This document shows positions 16,997 through 24,742 of a stretch of DNA of 64,000 nt, in pieces. Position 1 is the first letter of the stretch. Every line of letters starts with the position of its first letter. The DNA comes from Acuticoccus yangtzensis (lineage in GTDB: Bacteria; Pseudomonadota; Alphaproteobacteria; Rhizobiales; Amorphaceae): positions 682,001-746,000 of the forward strand of contig NZ_MJUX01000001.1 in the NCBI RefSeq assembly GCF_001927245.1, given 5' to 3'. The position numbers and the translations under genes are program-made. Under the pieces are notes generated by a model that saw only the letters and a list, made by a program, of their open reading frames with translations, was not told the origin of the DNA and did not search any database.

Positions 16997-17956
16997 ATGT
17001 CTGATCTTCCCAAGACCTGCCACATCATGGAAGTCGGCCCGCGCGACGGGCTGCAGATCGAACCCAAGGTGCTCACCGTCGAGGAGAAGCTGCGGCTGAT
17101 CGACGGGCTGGAGAAGGCCGGCTTCACCGAGATCGAGGCCGGCTCCTTCGTCAACCCGAAGGCGGTGCCGCAGATGGCGAACACGCCCGAGGTGTTCGCG
17201 GGCATCACGCCCAAGCCCGGCGTCCTCTACCGCGCCCTCTGGCTGAACGCGAAGGGGCTTGAGCGCGCCGTCGCCACGCCCAATGTCGCCGTCGACGGGG
17301 TGCTGCATCTCACCGCCAGCGAAGTCTTCGTGAAGCGCAACACCAACCGCTCCATCGCCGAGACCTTCGAGCAGCTCCCCTCGTGGATCGAGCTCTACCG
17401 CACCCACGGCATCCCGGTCGACAGCATGGGCGTCATGGCGGCGTTCGGCTGCAACTTCGAAGGCAACGTGCCGCCGCAGCGTGTGGTCGACATCATCGCC
17501 CGCACGCGCGACATCATCGCCGAGCACGGCGGGGCGCTGAAATATGTCAACCTGGCCGACACCATGGGCTGGGCGGTGCCGGACGGCATCAAGCGCCTTT
17601 GCGGGATGGTGCAGGAGCGCTGGCCCGAGCTGGAACTGAAGCTCCACCTTCACGACACGCGCGGCATGGCGATGGCCAACGCGCTGGCCGGCCTCGAGGC
17701 GGGCGTCGCCAAATATGACGGGTCGATCGCCGGGCTCGGCGGCTGTCCCTTCGCGGGCCACAAGGGCGCCGCGGGCAACATCTGCAGCGAAGACCTCGCC
17801 TTCATGTGCGCCGAGATGGGGATCGACACCGGCCTCGACCTCGACGCCTTGATCGAGGTCGCCGCGCTTGCCGAAGAGCTGGTCGGCCGCACGGTGCCCG
17901 GCAAGGTGATGAAGGGCGGCTCGCTGGAGCGCATCCGCCACGCCGTCGCGTCCTGA
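16997..17956 (+). CDS. Hydroxymethylglutaryl-CoA lyase family enzyme
   Basis: A 319-residue TIM-barrel (HMGL-like) C-C lyase. Signatures are HIMEVGPRDGLQIEPK at the N-terminus (catalytic Arg-Asp), LHLHDTRGMAMANALAG (metal-binding His-x-His), and the glycine-rich active-site loop GLGGCPFAGHKGAAGN with the catalytic Cys. AGAGGAG precedes the ATG. Canonical members cleave 3-hydroxy-3-methylglutaryl-CoA to acetyl-CoA and acetoacetate. No leucine-degradation genes accompany it here; it follows a CoA transferase, a TRAP system and hydratases. I infer a tertiary 3-hydroxyacyl-CoA (HMG-CoA or citramalyl-CoA-like) as substrate. Confidence 0.9.
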   Translation: MSDLPKTCHIMEVGPRDGLQIEPKVLTVEEKLRLIDGLEKAGFTEIEAGSFVNPKAVPQMANTPEVFAGITPKPGVLYRALWLNAKGLERAVATPNVAVDGVLHLTASEVFVKRNTNRSIAETFEQLPSWIELYRTHGIPVDSMGVMAAFGCNFEGNVPPQRVVDIIARTRDIIAEHGGALKYVNLADTMGWAVPDGIKRLCGMVQERWPELELKLHLHDTRGMAMANALAGLEAGVAKYDGSIAGLGGCPFAGHKGAAGNICSEDLAFMCAEMGIDTGLDLDALIEVAALAEELVGRTVPGKVMKGGSLERIRHAVAS

Positions 17957-18000
17957 GCCGCCACCCGCGTGGCGCGCCAGGCCGCCGTGTGACCGCCCAC

Positions 18001-18026
18001 GGCGCCGTTGCGAAGGCAACGGCGCC
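18001..18026. terminator. Perfect 11-bp hairpin at a convergent junction
   Basis: GGCGCCGTTGC pairs with GCAACGGCGCC around the loop GAAG. It lies 44 bp after the lyase stop and 10 bp from the end of the oppositely oriented carboxymuconolactone-decarboxylase-family gene, so it can serve both. No T-tract is present. Confidence 0.65.
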
Positions 18027-18036
18027 GCCTCGCGGC

Positions 18037-18414
18037 TCAGTCCTCGCTGTCCAACACCTCACGCGCGGTGCGGAAGGCGTCGATCCCTGCGGGAAGTCCG
18101 CAATAGACCGATGCCTGAAGCAACACTTCGGTGATTTCGGCCTTCGTCACGCCGTTGGTCAGAGCGCCGCGCACATGGGCTTTCAGTTCGTGCGGGCGGT
18201 TCAGCGCCGTCAGCATGGCGAGGTTGATGAGGCTCCGGCTTCTCCTGTCGAGCCCCGGCCGGTTCCAGATCTCGCCCCATCCATAGGTGGTCACGAGCTC
18301 CTGCAGCGGCGCGTTGAAGTCGTCCATTCCGGCCATCGCGCGGTCGACATAAGCGTCGCCCAGCACCTCGCGGCGCACCTTCATGCCCCGCTCGAAGATT
18401 TCTTTTTTGTCCAT
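18037..18414 (-). CDS. Carboxymuconolactone decarboxylase family protein (PcaC-like)
   Basis: A 125-residue all-helical AhpD/CMD-fold protein: ERGMKVRREVLGDAYVDRA, WNRPGLDRRSRSLINLAM, and EITEVLLQASVYCGLPAG. PcaC of the beta-ketoadipate pathway decarboxylates gamma-carboxymuconolactone, and the length and motifs fit that subgroup closely. However, no other pca ring-cleavage genes are visible, and many PcaC paralogues have other roles. An alpha/beta hydrolase resembling enol-lactonase is divergent from it at 18811. The start at 18414 has GAGGAT upstream. Confidence 0.83.
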   Translation of the reverse strand: MDKKEIFERGMKVRREVLGDAYVDRAMAGMDDFNAPLQELVTTYGWGEIWNRPGLDRRSRSLINLAMLTALNRPHELKAHVRGALTNGVTKAEITEVLLQASVYCGLPAGIDAFRTAREVLDSED

Positions 18415-18810
18415 GAATATCCTCCCCGAGACCCGCTATCCGGCTCTGTCGCCGGATGGCATATCGGAATATGATCCACCGTCTTTTTTTGATGCAGTAG
18501 ACGGGGCGGCAAACGATGGTCCACGGCGGTGAAGATGAGCCGCGCACCACGTCTCCTCGGTCTCCGGCGCGCTGCGCACCGCCGATCCTGCCGCGTCCCG
18601 CCGTCCCGGCGGCGCCGGCTTCGGACCGGAGGCGCGTGGTGCCTCTTGCGAACGGCCGCGAAATCGGCTTCGGGGAAGTCGGCCAATCGACCTTCCCCCC
18701 GGCCGAAGGCATCCGACACCTTTTCCCCCGCCCCGACGACATCTCGACGATCAAGCGGCGCACCGCCTTCGCGCCGCCACCCAACGACAAGCGCACACCG
18801 GAGTGAGCCG
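18415..18810. other. 396-bp divergent intergenic region
   Basis: It lies between the PcaC-like gene (minus) and the alpha/beta hydrolase gene (plus). It contains an ATCCGGC/GCCGGAT inverted repeat near 18436-18455, just upstream of the minus-strand gene, and a T7 run near 18483-18489. Two overlapping plus-strand frames cross it but have no recognisable protein motifs. Regulation of both flanking genes from here is plausible. Confidence 0.5.
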
Positions 18811-19599
18811 ATGCCCACTTTCACCGCCGACGACGGCTGTCCCATCTACTACGAGGACGAAGGCGACGGCCCGGCGATCCTCTTCATTCCGGGCCTGGCC
18901 GGCAGCGGCAATTTCTGGTCGGGCGTACGCGCCGGACTGCCGGGCTACCGCACGCTCACCCTCGACCACCGCGGCACGGGCCGCAGCGGCATGGCAGGCG
19001 ACAGCCATACGATCCCGCGGATCGCCCGCGACGCGCTGGCCCTGCTCGACGCGGCCGGCCTCGAAAGCGCGCACATCGCCGGCCACTCCACCGGCGGGAT
19101 GGCCGCACAACACATCGCGGTGACGGCGCCCCCGCGCGTGGAGAGGCTCGTCCTCAGCAGCACGTGGGGCCATGCCGACCGGCGCTTCCGGCTGATGTTC
19201 GAGGCGCGCCTCGCCCTTCTCACCGGCGCGGGGCTCTATGCCTATACGCAGCTGACACAGGCCATCGGCTACGACGCGGCGACCTTGGACGCGAACGCGG
19301 CGGCGCTCGACGCCGACCTCGAGGCGACCCGCGACGCCGGTCCGCAACCGGTGCAGGAGGCGCGCATCCGCATGCTGCTCGGCGAGCCCGGCATTCCTGA
19401 CCACGCCGACATCATCCAGCCCACCATGGTCATCGGTGCGCCGGACGACGCGATGATCGCCTTCACCCATTCGGAGCGACTGGCGGCGGCCATTCCGAAC
19501 TCGATCCTGGTGCGGCAGATGGGCGGCCACTTCTTCCCCCGCGCCTATCCCGACGCCTATTGCGCCGCTTTGAAGGCCTTCCTCGGCGGGCAGAGGTGA
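18811..19599 (+). CDS. Alpha/beta hydrolase (3-oxoadipate enol-lactonase/RutD-like)
   Basis: A 262-residue hydrolase with the nucleophile elbow AGHSTGGMAAQ (Ser), an acid in IGAPDDAMI, and a histidine in MGGHFFPRAYP. The oxyanion region ILFIPGLAGSGNFW and DHRGTGRS are typical of the lactonase/haloperoxidase-like group. Start 18811 (GGAGTGAG upstream) is preferred over the open frame from 18529. Its TGA overlaps the GTG of the aspartate dehydrogenase gene (GTGA), so the two are translationally coupled. Possible substrates are an enol-lactone or a small ester or amide; the coupling suggests the product feeds a nitrogen-containing C4 acid, which is inference. Confidence 0.85.
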   Translation: MPTFTADDGCPIYYEDEGDGPAILFIPGLAGSGNFWSGVRAGLPGYRTLTLDHRGTGRSGMAGDSHTIPRIARDALALLDAAGLESAHIAGHSTGGMAAQHIAVTAPPRVERLVLSSTWGHADRRFRLMFEARLALLTGAGLYAYTQLTQAIGYDAATLDANAAALDADLEATRDAGPQPVQEARIRMLLGEPGIPDHADIIQPTMVIGAPDDAMIAFTHSERLAAAIPNSILVRQMGGHFFPRAYPDAYCAALKAFLGGQR

Positions 19600-20423
19600 C
19601 CGCGATTGCCGAGGAGACCGCTAGCGCCGCGGGCGGGAAACACGTCGCGGTCATCGGCTTCGGCGCCATGGGCCGCGCCGTCACGACGTCGCTCGCGGCG
19701 CGCGGCGGGCCGGCACTGATCCGCACGGCCCTGCTGCGTCCGGGCTCGGCGGCCCCGTTGCCGGACGATGTCACGCGCGTCACCAGCGTCGACGATCTCA
19801 TCGCCGCTCGCCCCGATCTCGTCGTGGAGTGCGCCACCCACGCGGCGGTGGCCACCAGCGTTCCGGCGCTTCTGGCGGCGGGGATCGACGTCGTCATCGC
19901 CTCCGTCGGCGCGCTCGGCAAGCCGGAGATCCACGCCGCGGTGACCCAAGCTGCGGCGCGAGGCGGTTCGCGTGCGATCGTCGCCACCGGGGCGATCGGC
20001 GGGCTGGACGCGCTGCGCTCGGCCGCCTGTGCAGGGCTCTCGTCGGTCCTCTATACGGGGATCAAGCCCGCAGCCGCCTGGACCGGCACACCGGCCGAGG
20101 AGGTGCTGGACCTCGGCGCCCTCACAGCGCCCGCCACGTTTTTCGAGGGCACGGCGCGCGAGGCGGCAGAACGCTTCCCCAAGAACGCCAACGTCACGGC
20201 CGCGGTCGCGCTCGCGGGTGTCGGCTTCGACGCGACGCGGGTCCGCCTCGTCGCCGATGTCGCCGGCGGCAACCGGCACGAAGTGAGCGCAGAGGGTCCG
20301 TTCGGCTCGTTCCACATCGCGCTCACCAACGCGCCCCTTCCGGACAATCCGAAGACATCCTGGCTCGCCGCTCTCAGCGTGGAACAGGCGATCCTGCGGC
20401 AATTCCAACATCTGGAGGCGTGA
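19596..20423 (+). CDS. L-aspartate dehydrogenase (NadX-like)
   Basis: A 275-residue NAD(P)-dependent amino-acid dehydrogenase of the aspartate dehydrogenase family. The Rossmann motif is VAVIGFGAMGRAV. The family-typical VVECATHAAV, ATGAIGGLDALRSA, and FPKNANVTAAVALAGVGFD segments are present; NANVTAA with its lysine and asparagine surrounds the active site. It catalyses oxidative deamination of aspartate (or reductive amination of oxaloacetate) via iminosuccinate. The GTG start at 19596 overlaps the stop of the hydrolase gene by four bases. No nadA or nadC is adjacent, so a catabolic role is as likely as NAD synthesis. Confidence 0.88.
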   Translation: MTAIAEETASAAGGKHVAVIGFGAMGRAVTTSLAARGGPALIRTALLRPGSAAPLPDDVTRVTSVDDLIAARPDLVVECATHAAVATSVPALLAAGIDVVIASVGALGKPEIHAAVTQAAARGGSRAIVATGAIGGLDALRSAACAGLSSVLYTGIKPAAAWTGTPAEEVLDLGALTAPATFFEGTAREAAERFPKNANVTAAVALAGVGFDATRVRLVADVAGGNRHEVSAEGPFGSFHIALTNAPLPDNPKTSWLAALSVEQAILRQFQHLEA

Positions 20424-20554
20424 CGGCGGCGGGACCGGCCGGCGGCGCCCCCTGCGGCGCGCCGATGCTGCACCGCGCTACCCATCGCGCCATCTTCGTA
20501 TAGGGTTGGCGGCATTCTCGCATACGGGGGCCTGACGGCCGCGAAGGGATGAGA

Positions 20555-21940
20555 ATGGGCTACAAGTACGCAGTGGGCCACGAGGTCCATCGGTTCGACA
20601 CGCTCGCCGTGCTGATGGCGAAGGCGACGCCGCGCCGTTCGGGGGACGAACTCGCCGGTGTCGCGGCGGCGGACCCGGAGGAACGCGCCGCCGCCCAGTT
20701 GGCGCTGGCGGACCTGCCGCTGAAGACCTTCCTCGACGAGCCTCTCGTCCCCTACGAGTCAGACGAGGTGACCCGCCTCATCCTCGACAGCCACGACCGG
20801 GACGCCTTCGCCCCCATCGCCCACCTGACCGTGGGCGACTTCCGCGACCTTCTGCTGACGGACGACGTGGACGGCGCGGTGCTGGCGGCGCTCGCCCCCG
20901 GCCTGACGCCGGAGATGGCGGCGGCGGTCTCCAAGATCTCGCGCAATCAAGACTTGGTCCTCGTCGCCCAGAAGGCGGAGGTGGTCACGCGCTTCCGCAA
21001 CACCATCGGCCTCAAGGGCCGCTTCTCGACGCGGCTTCAGCCCAACCATCCGACGGACGATCCCAACGGCATCGCCGCGGTGATCCTGGACGGGCTGATG
21101 TATGGCAGCGGCGACGCGGTGATCGGCATCAACCCGGTGTCGGACTCCATCCCCGCGGTGATGACGCTCCTGAAGATGCTGGACGATGTGATCCAGACCT
21201 ACGCCATCCCCACGCAGGGGTGCATTCTCTCCCACGTGACGACCTCGCTCGAATGCATCGAGCGCGGTGCCCCGGTGGACCTCACCTTCCAGTCGATCGG
21301 CGGCACGGAGGGCACCAACCGCTCCTTCGGCGTGACGCTCTCCATCCTACAGGAGGCGATGGAGGCGACGCGCAGCCTGAAGCGCGGAACGGTGGGTGAC
21401 AACGTGATGTATTTCGAGACCGGCCAGGGGAGCGCGCTCTCGGCCGGGGCACACCACGGGGTGGACCAGCAGACGCTGGAGGCGCGGGCCTACGGCGTGG
21501 CGCGGGCCTTCTCGCCGCTTCTCGTCAACACGGTGGTCGGCTTCATCGGCCCGGAATATCTCTATGACGGACGGCAGATCCTGCGCGCGGGGCTGGAGGA
21601 CCATTTCTGCGGCAAGCTGCTCGGCCTGCCGATGGGGTGCGACATCTGCTACACCAACCACGCCGACGCCGACCAGAACGACATGGACACGCTGCTGACG
21701 ATGCTGGCGGTGGCGGGCGTCACCTACATCATGGGCATTCCGGGGTCGGACGACGTGATGCTGAACTACCAGACGACCTCGTTCCACGACGCGCTCTATG
21801 CCCGCCGCGTTCTGGGCCGCCAGCCGGCGCCGGAGTTCGCCGCGTGGCTGGAGAAGACGGGCCTTTTCGACGGGGAGACGCTGACGCGGCGCGCCAGCCC
21901 CTCCGGCCCGTTCCAGGCCGTTCTGGAGGCGGCGCGATGA
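20555..21940 (+). CDS. eutB: Ethanolamine ammonia-lyase large subunit
   Basis: Catalytic subunit of the adenosylcobalamin-dependent lyase converting ethanolamine to acetaldehyde and ammonia. The 461-residue sequence tracks E. coli EutB throughout: RSGDELAGVAAADPEERAAA, SRNQDLVLVAQKAEVVTRF, ETGQGSALSAGAHHGVDQQT, NTVVGFIGPEYLYDGRQI and CYTNHADADQND. The start at 20555 is placed by GAAGGG six bases upstream; the ATG at 20549 abuts that site. The eutC start overlaps its stop (ATGA). No microcompartment shell genes, EutA reactivase or transporter gene is in the window. Confidence 0.97.
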   Translation: MGYKYAVGHEVHRFDTLAVLMAKATPRRSGDELAGVAAADPEERAAAQLALADLPLKTFLDEPLVPYESDEVTRLILDSHDRDAFAPIAHLTVGDFRDLLLTDDVDGAVLAALAPGLTPEMAAAVSKISRNQDLVLVAQKAEVVTRFRNTIGLKGRFSTRLQPNHPTDDPNGIAAVILDGLMYGSGDAVIGINPVSDSIPAVMTLLKMLDDVIQTYAIPTQGCILSHVTTSLECIERGAPVDLTFQSIGGTEGTNRSFGVTLSILQEAMEATRSLKRGTVGDNVMYFETGQGSALSAGAHHGVDQQTLEARAYGVARAFSPLLVNTVVGFIGPEYLYDGRQILRAGLEDHFCGKLLGLPMGCDICYTNHADADQNDMDTLLTMLAVAGVTYIMGIPGSDDVMLNYQTTSFHDALYARRVLGRQPAPEFAAWLEKTGLFDGETLTRRASPSGPFQAVLEAAR

Positions 21941-22755
21941 GCGGGAGCGACCCCAAGTCCGCCCTCCCCGCCGCGGTGGTTCCGGACCGCTGGGAGGCGC
22001 TGCGCGAGCTGACCCCGGCGCGGATCGCGCTCGGCCACACGGGGGTGAGCCTGCCGACGAAGCACCACCTCGCCTTTCAGATGGCGCACGCGCGCGCCGC
22101 GAAAGCCGTGCACGAGGCGCTGGACCCGGACGCCTTCGCGGCGCTCCTGGCGGCGAGAGGCTGGCCCGCCATCGCCCTCTCAAGCGCGGTGGCGGACCGC
22201 ACGGAGTACCTCACCCGGCCCGACCGCGGACGGCGCCTGTCGGACGCGAGCCGTACGGCGCTGAGCGCCGTTGTCTCGGCTGAAGCCCCGCAGCTCGCCT
22301 TCGTGGTGGTGGACGGTCTGTCGCGCGCGGCGATCGAGTCGCATGCGCTGCCCTTCCTGGATGCGGCGATGCCGATGGCGGCGGAGGCGGGGTGGACGGT
22401 CGGCCCCATCGCGGTGGTGCGCAACGGGCGCGTGGCGGTCGGCGACGAGGTGGGCGAGGTGTTGGCGGCGACGATCACGGTCGTCCTCATCGGCGAGCGT
22501 CCGGGCCTCTCCTCGCCGGACAGTCTGGGCGTCTACCTCACCCACGGGGCGAAGGTCGGCACCACGGACGAGGCGCGCAACTGCATCTCCAACGTGCGCG
22601 GCGCGGGCCTTCCCCCGGCGGATGCGGCGGCCAAACTGTTCTGGTTGCTGAAGGAAAGTTTCGGGCGCGGCTTCTCAGGCGTCGCGCTGAAGGACGACGC
22701 GCCGGTGTCCCAGGCGATCGACGGCGGCGGCCAGAATTTTCTGACGGGGCGCTGA
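21937..22755 (+). CDS. eutC: Ethanolamine ammonia-lyase small subunit
   Basis: A 272-residue small subunit that with EutB forms the cobalamin-binding interface. Conserved stretches include LTPARIALGHTGVSLPTKH, LAFQMAHARAAKAVH, VADRTEYLTRPDRGRRL, and VLIGERPGLSSPDSLGVYL. The C-terminal NCISNVRGAGLPPADAA is also typical. The frame is open further upstream but the ATG at 21937 overlaps the eutB stop, the normal eutBC arrangement. A short hairpin-rich region follows. Confidence 0.96.
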   Translation: MSGSDPKSALPAAVVPDRWEALRELTPARIALGHTGVSLPTKHHLAFQMAHARAAKAVHEALDPDAFAALLAARGWPAIALSSAVADRTEYLTRPDRGRRLSDASRTALSAVVSAEAPQLAFVVVDGLSRAAIESHALPFLDAAMPMAAEAGWTVGPIAVVRNGRVAVGDEVGEVLAATITVVLIGERPGLSSPDSLGVYLTHGAKVGTTDEARNCISNVRGAGLPPADAAAKLFWLLKESFGRGFSGVALKDDAPVSQAIDGGGQNFLTGR

Positions 22756-22953
22756 AGCCCCTCAGTTCATCGGGACCTATGAGGATCGTGGCGGGGTCAA
22801 GATCTCGCCCGGACCCGCGCGCAGGCCGCTTCTTCAGCGGGCGAGCACGGGGAGGACGAGGTCTTGACGCCGTCACGATCCTCGACAGCCTTGCATCAGG
22901 TGGTCAGTCTCGGGCTTCTTCAGCCCGAACTGACCGCCTGCCCGGTGGCGAGA

Positions 22954-22979
22954 CCCAACTGCGCTTTTGCGCAGTTGGG
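22954..22979. terminator. Perfect 11-bp hairpin with TTTT loop
   Basis: CCCAACTGCGC (22954-22964) pairs with GCGCAGTTGGG (22969-22979). It is one of two adjacent equal-sized stems. No T-tract follows the stem on either strand; bidirectional termination or mRNA 3'-end protection is possible. Confidence 0.5.
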
Positions 22980-22990
22980 CAACAAGGATG

Positions 22991-23016
22991 CTGAAGTCGG
23001 CAACAGCCGACTTCAG
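22991..23016. terminator. Perfect 11-bp hairpin with AACA loop
   Basis: CTGAAGTCGGC (22991-23001) pairs with GCCGACTTCAG (23006-23016), 11 bp after the preceding hairpin. Stem and loop lengths are identical to those of the neighbour although the sequence differs. Confidence 0.5.
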
Positions 23017-23104
23017 GGGGAGCGCGAGGGGGGAACGCCCTCGCTGCGGGGGCTCCGCCGGCATGCTGCCGACGAAGTCACGCCAACGGCGCCGCCCGCC
23101 AGCG

Positions 23105-24190
23105 TCAGCGGTAGGGATACCCCGCCTTTTCCTGATTGGCGGCGTACTCCTTGAAGATCTCCACCACCTTGGCGTTGCGCGGGGAGCTTTCGGCGATCTC
23201 GTCCCAGAAGCTCTCGGCGTCCTTGACGACCTGGTTCCACTCCTCGGTCGGGATGGACGTCAGCTCCATCTTCTCGCCTTCCACACGCAGCTTCGCCTCG
23301 CCGCCCCAGTACCAGACGTTCCGGTAATAGTGGGACTGGTCGATCGTCGACTTGAAGAGCTGCTGCAGGTGCGGCGGCACCTTGGCCCAGCTTTCGGTGT
23401 TCGCGAAGTAGGAGCCGAACCACGCGCCGGTGACGGAGTTGGTCAGCGCGTAGTTGCAAACGTCCGCCCAGCCGACCTCGTAGGCCTCGGTGAAGCCGCA
23501 CCAGGCGACGCCGTCGAGTTCGCCAGTTTGCATCGCCACTTCCACATCGTCCCACGGCACGGTGACGGGGATCAGCCCGTAGCGCGACAGGAAGCGCCCG
23601 GCGGTGGGGACGCCGAAGACGCGCTTGCCGCGCATGTCGGCGAGCGAGCGGATCGGCTCGTTGACGGTGAAGATGTGGAGAGGATCCCACGCGCCGGTGG
23701 AGAGCCAGGTGACGTTGTCGACCTCGCCGTAGGCCTCGGCCCAGATCTCGTCGAGGCCGTAGTACATGAACATCGACGCGACATCGAGCGAGAAGCGGGT
23801 GGCGAAGGGGAAGTAGCCGCCGAACACGGAGATGTCGACCGGCGAGGCCATGGTGGCGTCGTCGGACTGCACGGCGTCGATGGTGCCGTTCTGCATGGCG
23901 CGGAACAGCTCACCGGTGGGGACGAGCTGATCGGCGTAGTAGAGCTCGATCTCCATCTCGCCGTTGGCGGCGGCGTTGAAGGCGTCGATCTGCGGCTTGA
24001 TCACGTGGGCGCCGAGCGGTGCGCCCGAGTAGGTCTGGAGGCGCCACTTGATCGGCGCCTGGGCGCGCACGATGGCGGGGGCGGCCAGGGTGGATGCGCC
24101 GAGCGCCGCACCGCCGAGGCCGGCCTTCTTCATGAAGGCGCGGCGGCTGGCCAGAATGCGGTCGGACGGGCTCCTGTTGTCGTCGCTCAT
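23105..24190 (-). CDS. TRAP transporter substrate-binding protein, Tat-exported
   Basis: A 361-residue DctP-family receptor with a canonical twin-arginine leader, SRRAFMKKAGLGGAALG, followed by APAIVRAQA. The body reads IKWRLQTYSGAPLGAHVIKP and GELFRAMQNGTIDAVQSDD, typical of the Tat-dependent DctP subgroup (TakP-like) whose known ligands include 2-oxo acids. The ATG at 24190 has AAGGAG upstream and overlaps the stop of alaE by four bases. It is the last gene of a Q-M-alaE-P operon on the minus strand. The ligand is unknown; the alaE neighbour hints at an amino or oxo acid. Confidence 0.93.
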   Translation of the reverse strand: MSDDNRSPSDRILASRRAFMKKAGLGGAALGASTLAAPAIVRAQAPIKWRLQTYSGAPLGAHVIKPQIDAFNAAANGEMEIELYYADQLVPTGELFRAMQNGTIDAVQSDDATMASPVDISVFGGYFPFATRFSLDVASMFMYYGLDEIWAEAYGEVDNVTWLSTGAWDPLHIFTVNEPIRSLADMRGKRVFGVPTAGRFLSRYGLIPVTVPWDDVEVAMQTGELDGVAWCGFTEAYEVGWADVCNYALTNSVTGAWFGSYFANTESWAKVPPHLQQLFKSTIDQSHYYRNVWYWGGEAKLRVEGEKMELTSIPTEEWNQVVKDAESFWDEIAESSPRNAKVVEIFKEYAANQEKAGYPYR

Positions 24191-24636
24191 GAGACGTCTC
24201 CTTCTTTCTCGGGGGTGTGGGGAACAGCGCTCGGCGGCACGATGCCGGCCATACGGCGCACGGTGTCGAGAACGAGGCCGAACGGGCGGCCGAGGACCAG
24301 CATGAAGGCCGATGCGGAGGCGATGGCCGCCGCGATCTCGGCCCCGTCCGCCCCGGCGACCACCAGGGTCGCGGCATAGAGCGGCACCTGAAAGGACAGG
24401 AAGGCGGCGGTGTCGACCACCGCGCGCAGGGCGGCGGACCCGGCGCCGGCGCGGCGCAGCAGGAGGTCGCGCCACATGCCGTAAGGCCGGGCGGTGGCGA
24501 TCATGATCGGCACCATCACCGCGCGTGTCAGGGCGACTTCGGCGGGCGACAGGCCGGCGATCAGGAGTTCGGTGGATGCGGCGACGACGGTGAAGAAGAC
24601 GACGCTGGTGAGCGTATCGACGAGGAAGAGCTTCAT
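24187..24636 (-). CDS. alaE: L-alanine exporter, AlaE family
   Basis: A 149-residue membrane protein, exactly the length of E. coli AlaE, with four hydrophobic segments. Corresponding motifs are VDTLTSVVFFTVVAASTELL, TRAVMVPIMIATARPYGMWR, and DTAAFLSFQVPLYAATLVVA, then GRPFGLVLDTVRR. The ATG at 24636 is chosen for this match; the frame is open to 24753 but that leader is not conserved. AlaE exports L-alanine and relieves alanine or alanyl-dipeptide excess. Its stop overlaps the start of the TRAP binding-protein gene (ATGA), so it is translationally embedded in the TRAP operon, an unusual context. Confidence 0.86.
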   Translation of the reverse strand: MKLFLVDTLTSVVFFTVVAASTELLIAGLSPAEVALTRAVMVPIMIATARPYGMWRDLLLRRAGAGSAALRAVVDTAAFLSFQVPLYAATLVVAGADGAEIAAAIASASAFMLVLGRPFGLVLDTVRRMAGIVPPSAVPHTPEKEGDVS

Positions 24637-24742
24637 GTCCCCGGTGTTGGCCGGCGGGCCGGTGCGAGACCAGCGGCCACGCCCCCCGCCGCCGTACCGA
24701 GGGCGCGAGACACGGGCCGCCATGGGCCAGAAGGGCCGCGCC

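Larger units (their letters stand above)
22756..23104. other. 349-bp convergent intergenic region with stacked hairpins, no gene
   Basis: The region lies between the ends of eutC (plus) and a TRAP binding-protein gene (minus). Small frames cross it without recognisable motifs. Two perfect hairpins are listed separately. A further weaker GCGAGGG/CCCTCGC stem (about 23024-23044) and a short CGGCA/TGCCG stem lie between them and the TRAP gene end. Confidence 0.6.

Noticed and set aside
18516-18806. 96-codon plus-strand frame upstream of the alpha/beta hydrolase gene
   Set aside because: Its product is Pro/Arg-rich with no recognisable motif and no supporting start site, although it ends close to the hydrolase start.
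22954-23016. CRISPR array or REP cluster
   Set aside because: Only two hairpins with unrelated sequence; no repeated unit with regular spacers.
22864-23154. Small plus-strand frame in the eutC-TRAP intergenic region
   Set aside because: It crosses two perfect hairpins and has no ribosome-binding site or motif.
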